A stretch of DNA of 64,000 bases from Halomarina litorea (GTDB lineage Archaea; Halobacteriota; Halobacteria; Halobacteriales; Haloarculaceae): contig NZ_CP100448.1 of assembly GCF_024227715.1 (NCBI RefSeq), positions 2,315,655-2,379,654 on the forward strand, read 5' to 3'. Shown here piece by piece: positions 61,893 through 64,000 of the stretch. Below the pieces are notes generated by a model. It was not told the origin of the DNA. It did not search any database and saw only the letters and a program-made list of their open reading frames with translations. Position numbers and translations under genes: made by a program. How positions within the stretch are numbered: position 1 is the first letter of the stretch; every line of letters starts with the position of its first letter.

Positions 61893-62914
61893 GGGTCGCG
61901 TTCGAGGTCGAGTTCGTCGAGAATCTCGTCACAGTCGAAGCGCACGACGTCCGTCGCGGGGATGCCCAGTTCCGCGCCGAACTCGTCGACTGCCTCGCGC
62001 GCCGCCTCCTCGTCCAGATGGGCGGTGTTGAGCGACCCGGCGACGACGTCGGTCGGGGCGACCGAACTCCCGAGGTCCTCGTAGAGGCTCCGCATATCGC
62101 CGAGGTCCGGGATGTCGAACGACTCGTAGCCGTGTATCTGCTCGCGGCCCGCGACGTGACAGAACACGAGGTGGTCGGGCATCGCGCCGTGGAGGATGCC
62201 GCAGGTGACCCCCGAGTACGCCGGATGGACGATGGAACCCTGTCCCTCCACGAACAGCACGTCGTACTCCTCGCTCCGTTCGACCAGCATCCGTTCGACC
62301 GCGCCCGCGGTGAAATCGGAGATGGTGCGGTCGATGGGGACGCCCCACCCCTCGATCATGATACCCGTCTGCCCGGTCGGGATGAACCCGGCGTCGATGC
62401 CCCGGTCGCGGGCGGCCTCCATCAGTTCGTAGGAGGCCGTCATCTTGCCCGTCGAGCAGTCCGACCCGACGGTGAGGACGATTTCGGCGTCCAAGTCGCG
62501 GGCGACGCCCTCGCTCACCGTGAGGTCCCCGGGGGGCTTTCGCACGTCCCAGAGGTCGGCGTCGTGTTCCTCGGCGAGGCGGACGAACTCGTCGTCCTCG
62601 GTGAGGAAGTAGTGGAGTCCCGACCACACCTCGACGCCCCGGCCGAGTGCGCCCCGAACGTCGGGTCGCCACGACTCGTCGAACCCGCCGCCGATGGGGG
62701 CGATGCCGATGACGAACGCGTCGATGTCGGGCACCTCGTCGATCCCTTCGACGATCGGCGCGTCGCGCACGTCCGGGATGTGGTCGTTGACCCGGTCGCC
62801 GGCGGTGTCTCTATCCAGTACCGCGACGACCTCGTGGGGGCCGTATCTGAGCAGTCCGACCGCGGTCTTGGCCTCGTCGGGGAACTTCCCGTGTGCGAGT
62901 ACGGCGATGCGCAT
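61889..62914 (-). CDS. DUF1611 P-loop protein (DgcN-like)
   Basis: The 341-residue protein has the DUF1611 layout: an N-terminal Rossmann-like domain (MRIAVLAHGKFPDEAKTAVGLLRYG) and a C-terminal P-loop domain with GSDCSTGKMTASYEL near residue 150 and DVLFVEGQGSIVHPAYSG later. In bacteria DUF1611 proteins (DgcN) were reported to N-acetylate D-glutamate for the partner epimerase. Overlap with the epimerase gene supports a joint pathway for D-amino acids or peptides. Confidence 0.88.
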   Translation of the reverse strand: MRIAVLAHGKFPDEAKTAVGLLRYGPHEVVAVLDRDTAGDRVNDHIPDVRDAPIVEGIDEVPDIDAFVIGIAPIGGGFDESWRPDVRGALGRGVEVWSGLHYFLTEDDEFVRLAEEHDADLWDVRKPPGDLTVSEGVARDLDAEIVLTVGSDCSTGKMTASYELMEAARDRGIDAGFIPTGQTGIMIEGWGVPIDRTISDFTAGAVERMLVERSEEYDVLFVEGQGSIVHPAYSGVTCGILHGAMPDHLVFCHVAGREQIHGYESFDIPDLGDMRSLYEDLGSSVAPTDVVAGSLNTAHLDEEAAREAVDEFGAELGIPATDVVRFDCDEILDELDLERDP

Positions 62915-62952
62915 ACCCGCCTACGGGATGGGGACCGTCTTAATCCCCCTCC

Positions 62953-63423
62953 CTATTCCTCGACCGCGCCGGGGTCGTCCATCTTCACCGTCAGGACGGG
63001 CACCGACGAGGACCGGACGACCTTCTCGGCGACGCTGCCCATCAGCAGGCGGTCGAACCCGCGACGGCCGTGGGTCCCCATCACGACGAGGTCGACGTCG
63101 TTCTCGTCGACGTACTCGAGGATGGCGCGGTGGGGCGGCCCGCCGGTCACCACGTCGGTGACGCAGTCAACGTCGTGGTCGGCCGCCGCGGTCGCCGCCT
63201 CCTCGACGATGCCCGTCCCGCGCTTCTCGAGGTTCTCCTGTATCGCGCCCACGTCGACGCCGGACATGCCCCCCTCGTCGCCGACCATCGTCCAGCGGGC
63301 GTCCGAGACGACGTTGAGAACGTGGAGCGTCGCGTCGTGGCGGTCCGCGAGGTCGAGTGCGTGGTCGAGCGCCGCCCGCGCGCCGTCGCTGCCGTCCGTG
63401 GGAAAGAGGATTCGTCGGTACAC
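62953..63423 (-). CDS. universal stress protein, UspA family
   Basis: The 156-residue protein uses a GTG start (63421-63423) directly before RRILFPTDGSDGAR. It has the ATP-binding pattern G-x2-G-x9-G-S in GTHGRRGFDRLLMGSVAEKV, so it is the ATP-binding type. Longer frames upstream contain no Usp sequence. Forms dimers in related proteins; role in stress response, details unknown. Confidence 0.9.
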   Translation of the reverse strand: MYRRILFPTDGSDGARAALDHALDLADRHDATLHVLNVVSDARWTMVGDEGGMSGVDVGAIQENLEKRGTGIVEEAATAAADHDVDCVTDVVTGGPPHRAILEYVDENDVDLVVMGTHGRRGFDRLLMGSVAEKVVRSSSVPVLTVKMDDPGAVEE

Positions 63424-63467
63424 GGGAGCAGGTTGGTCGGGCGGCACCAAAAGCCGTCCCCCGAGGC

Positions 63468-64000
63468 TCAGAGCGCGACGAGTCGCGTCGTCCAGAACTC
63501 CCGGTGGGCGTCCGCGAGGGCGTCCTCCGGCGACCCGGTGGCGTCGACGGTCCGCGTCAGGTCCGCCCGGTCTGCCACCCGGTCGAGGACGGCCCGCTCC
63601 CCGACGAGGTAGAGGGGAACCTCGATGCCCGCGAGCGACCGGCGACACCGGTCGAGGTGGGCGTCTATCTGCCCGTCGCGGATGCGTTCGAAGCGTCCCT
63701 GCGAGAACCCGCCCTTCGAGTGCTGTTCTTTCACGTCGCTCCGGAAGCCCGAGTAGTCCACGCGCTCGTCGCCCTCGTATCGGCCCATAGCGAACGTGTC
63801 CGCGCGCACGAGCGCGAGGACGTACTCCTCCTCGGACCCCGGGCGGAACCACGACCGGTCGAGGCGGAACCCCTCGCCCCACTCGCAGAAGGGGTCGGGC
63901 GCGCGCGGCGGCGAGAGCGCCACGCTCACCACTCCGGCGTCGTCGGCGTAGACGAGACAGGGCGCGGCCCGGCCCACGAGGCCGGCGTGGTCGCCCAGCA
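63468..64000 (-). CDS. Vms1/Ankzf1-type peptidyl-tRNA hydrolase, C-terminal part
   Basis: The gene starts beyond the window; 177 or so codons are visible. The segment VKEQHSKGGFSQGRFER resembles the catalytic loop of Vms1/VLRF1 release factors, eRF1 relatives with GGxS-Q in place of GGQ, which free peptides from stalled 60S-type ribosomes. YVLALVRADTFAMGRYEG before it and LYLVGERAVLDRVADRADL after it fit the family. The N-terminal part cannot be checked. Confidence 0.75.
   Translation of the reverse strand, partial: LGDHAGLVGRAAPCLVYADDAGVVSVALSPPRAPDPFCEWGEGFRLDRSWFRPGSEEEYVLALVRADTFAMGRYEGDERVDYSGFRSDVKEQHSKGGFSQGRFERIRDGQIDAHLDRCRRSLAGIEVPLYLVGERAVLDRVADRADLTRTVDATGSPEDALADAHREFWTTRLVAL

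Overview
The window is a 64 kb piece of a haloarchaeal chromosome. The proteins are rich in Asp and Glu, base composition is GC-rich outside one island, several promoters place a TATA box about 27 bp before the start codon (leaderless mRNAs), Tat rather than Sec signals are used, and many genes belong to haloarchaea-only families or to archaeal forms (split GuaA, Mch, 1053-residue CarB). No rRNA, convincing tRNA or CRISPR array was found.

Layout. 1-3.2 kb: tail of a membrane protein, an mch-led operon and a left-handed beta-helix acyltransferase. 3.2-7.8 kb: an AT-rich integrated element of about 4.5 kb. It carries a tyrosine recombinase, three small accessory genes, a 52-bp iteron pair and about 1.8 kb without convincing genes. 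It is flanked by 69-bp direct repeats and sits in the 5' end of a CARF-like/winged-helix regulator (HFX_2341 family). Integration has exchanged promoters: the regulator is now read from an element-borne promoter with a perfect 11-bp-arm palindrome over its TATA box, and the integrase lies behind the host gene's old promoter. 8.7-18.9 kb: pdxS, a surface-type locus (two Pro-Thr-rich anchored proteins around a glycosyltransferase and a Gfo/Idh/MocA oxidoreductase), thrB and an FAD oxidoreductase. 19-28.9 kb: a second flavoprotein, small haloarchaeal genes and a complete Dpp/Opp-type ABC operon whose binding protein appears circularly permuted. 29-37 kb: carB and carA on opposite strands, with an Lrp-type regulator divergent from carA and related CGA-N-ATTCG palindromes before both car genes. 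37-50 kb: tandem lipid-kinase-like paralogues, a NUDIX isomerase without its catalytic Cys, dehydrogenases, a ThDP enzyme, moaB, an aldo/keto reductase and a metallo-hydrolase. 51-64 kb: an HTH regulator, the pyrG-guaA operon, PspA with a membrane partner, thrS, a pair of HTH-family paralogues, an epimerase/DUF1611 pair suggesting D-glutamate or peptide use, a universal stress protein and a Vms1-like release factor cut by the window end.

The strongest candidates for something new are the promoter-exchanging integration at a CARF-family regulator, the permuted solute-binding protein, and the shared operator that may tie the two separated car genes to the neighbouring Lrp protein.
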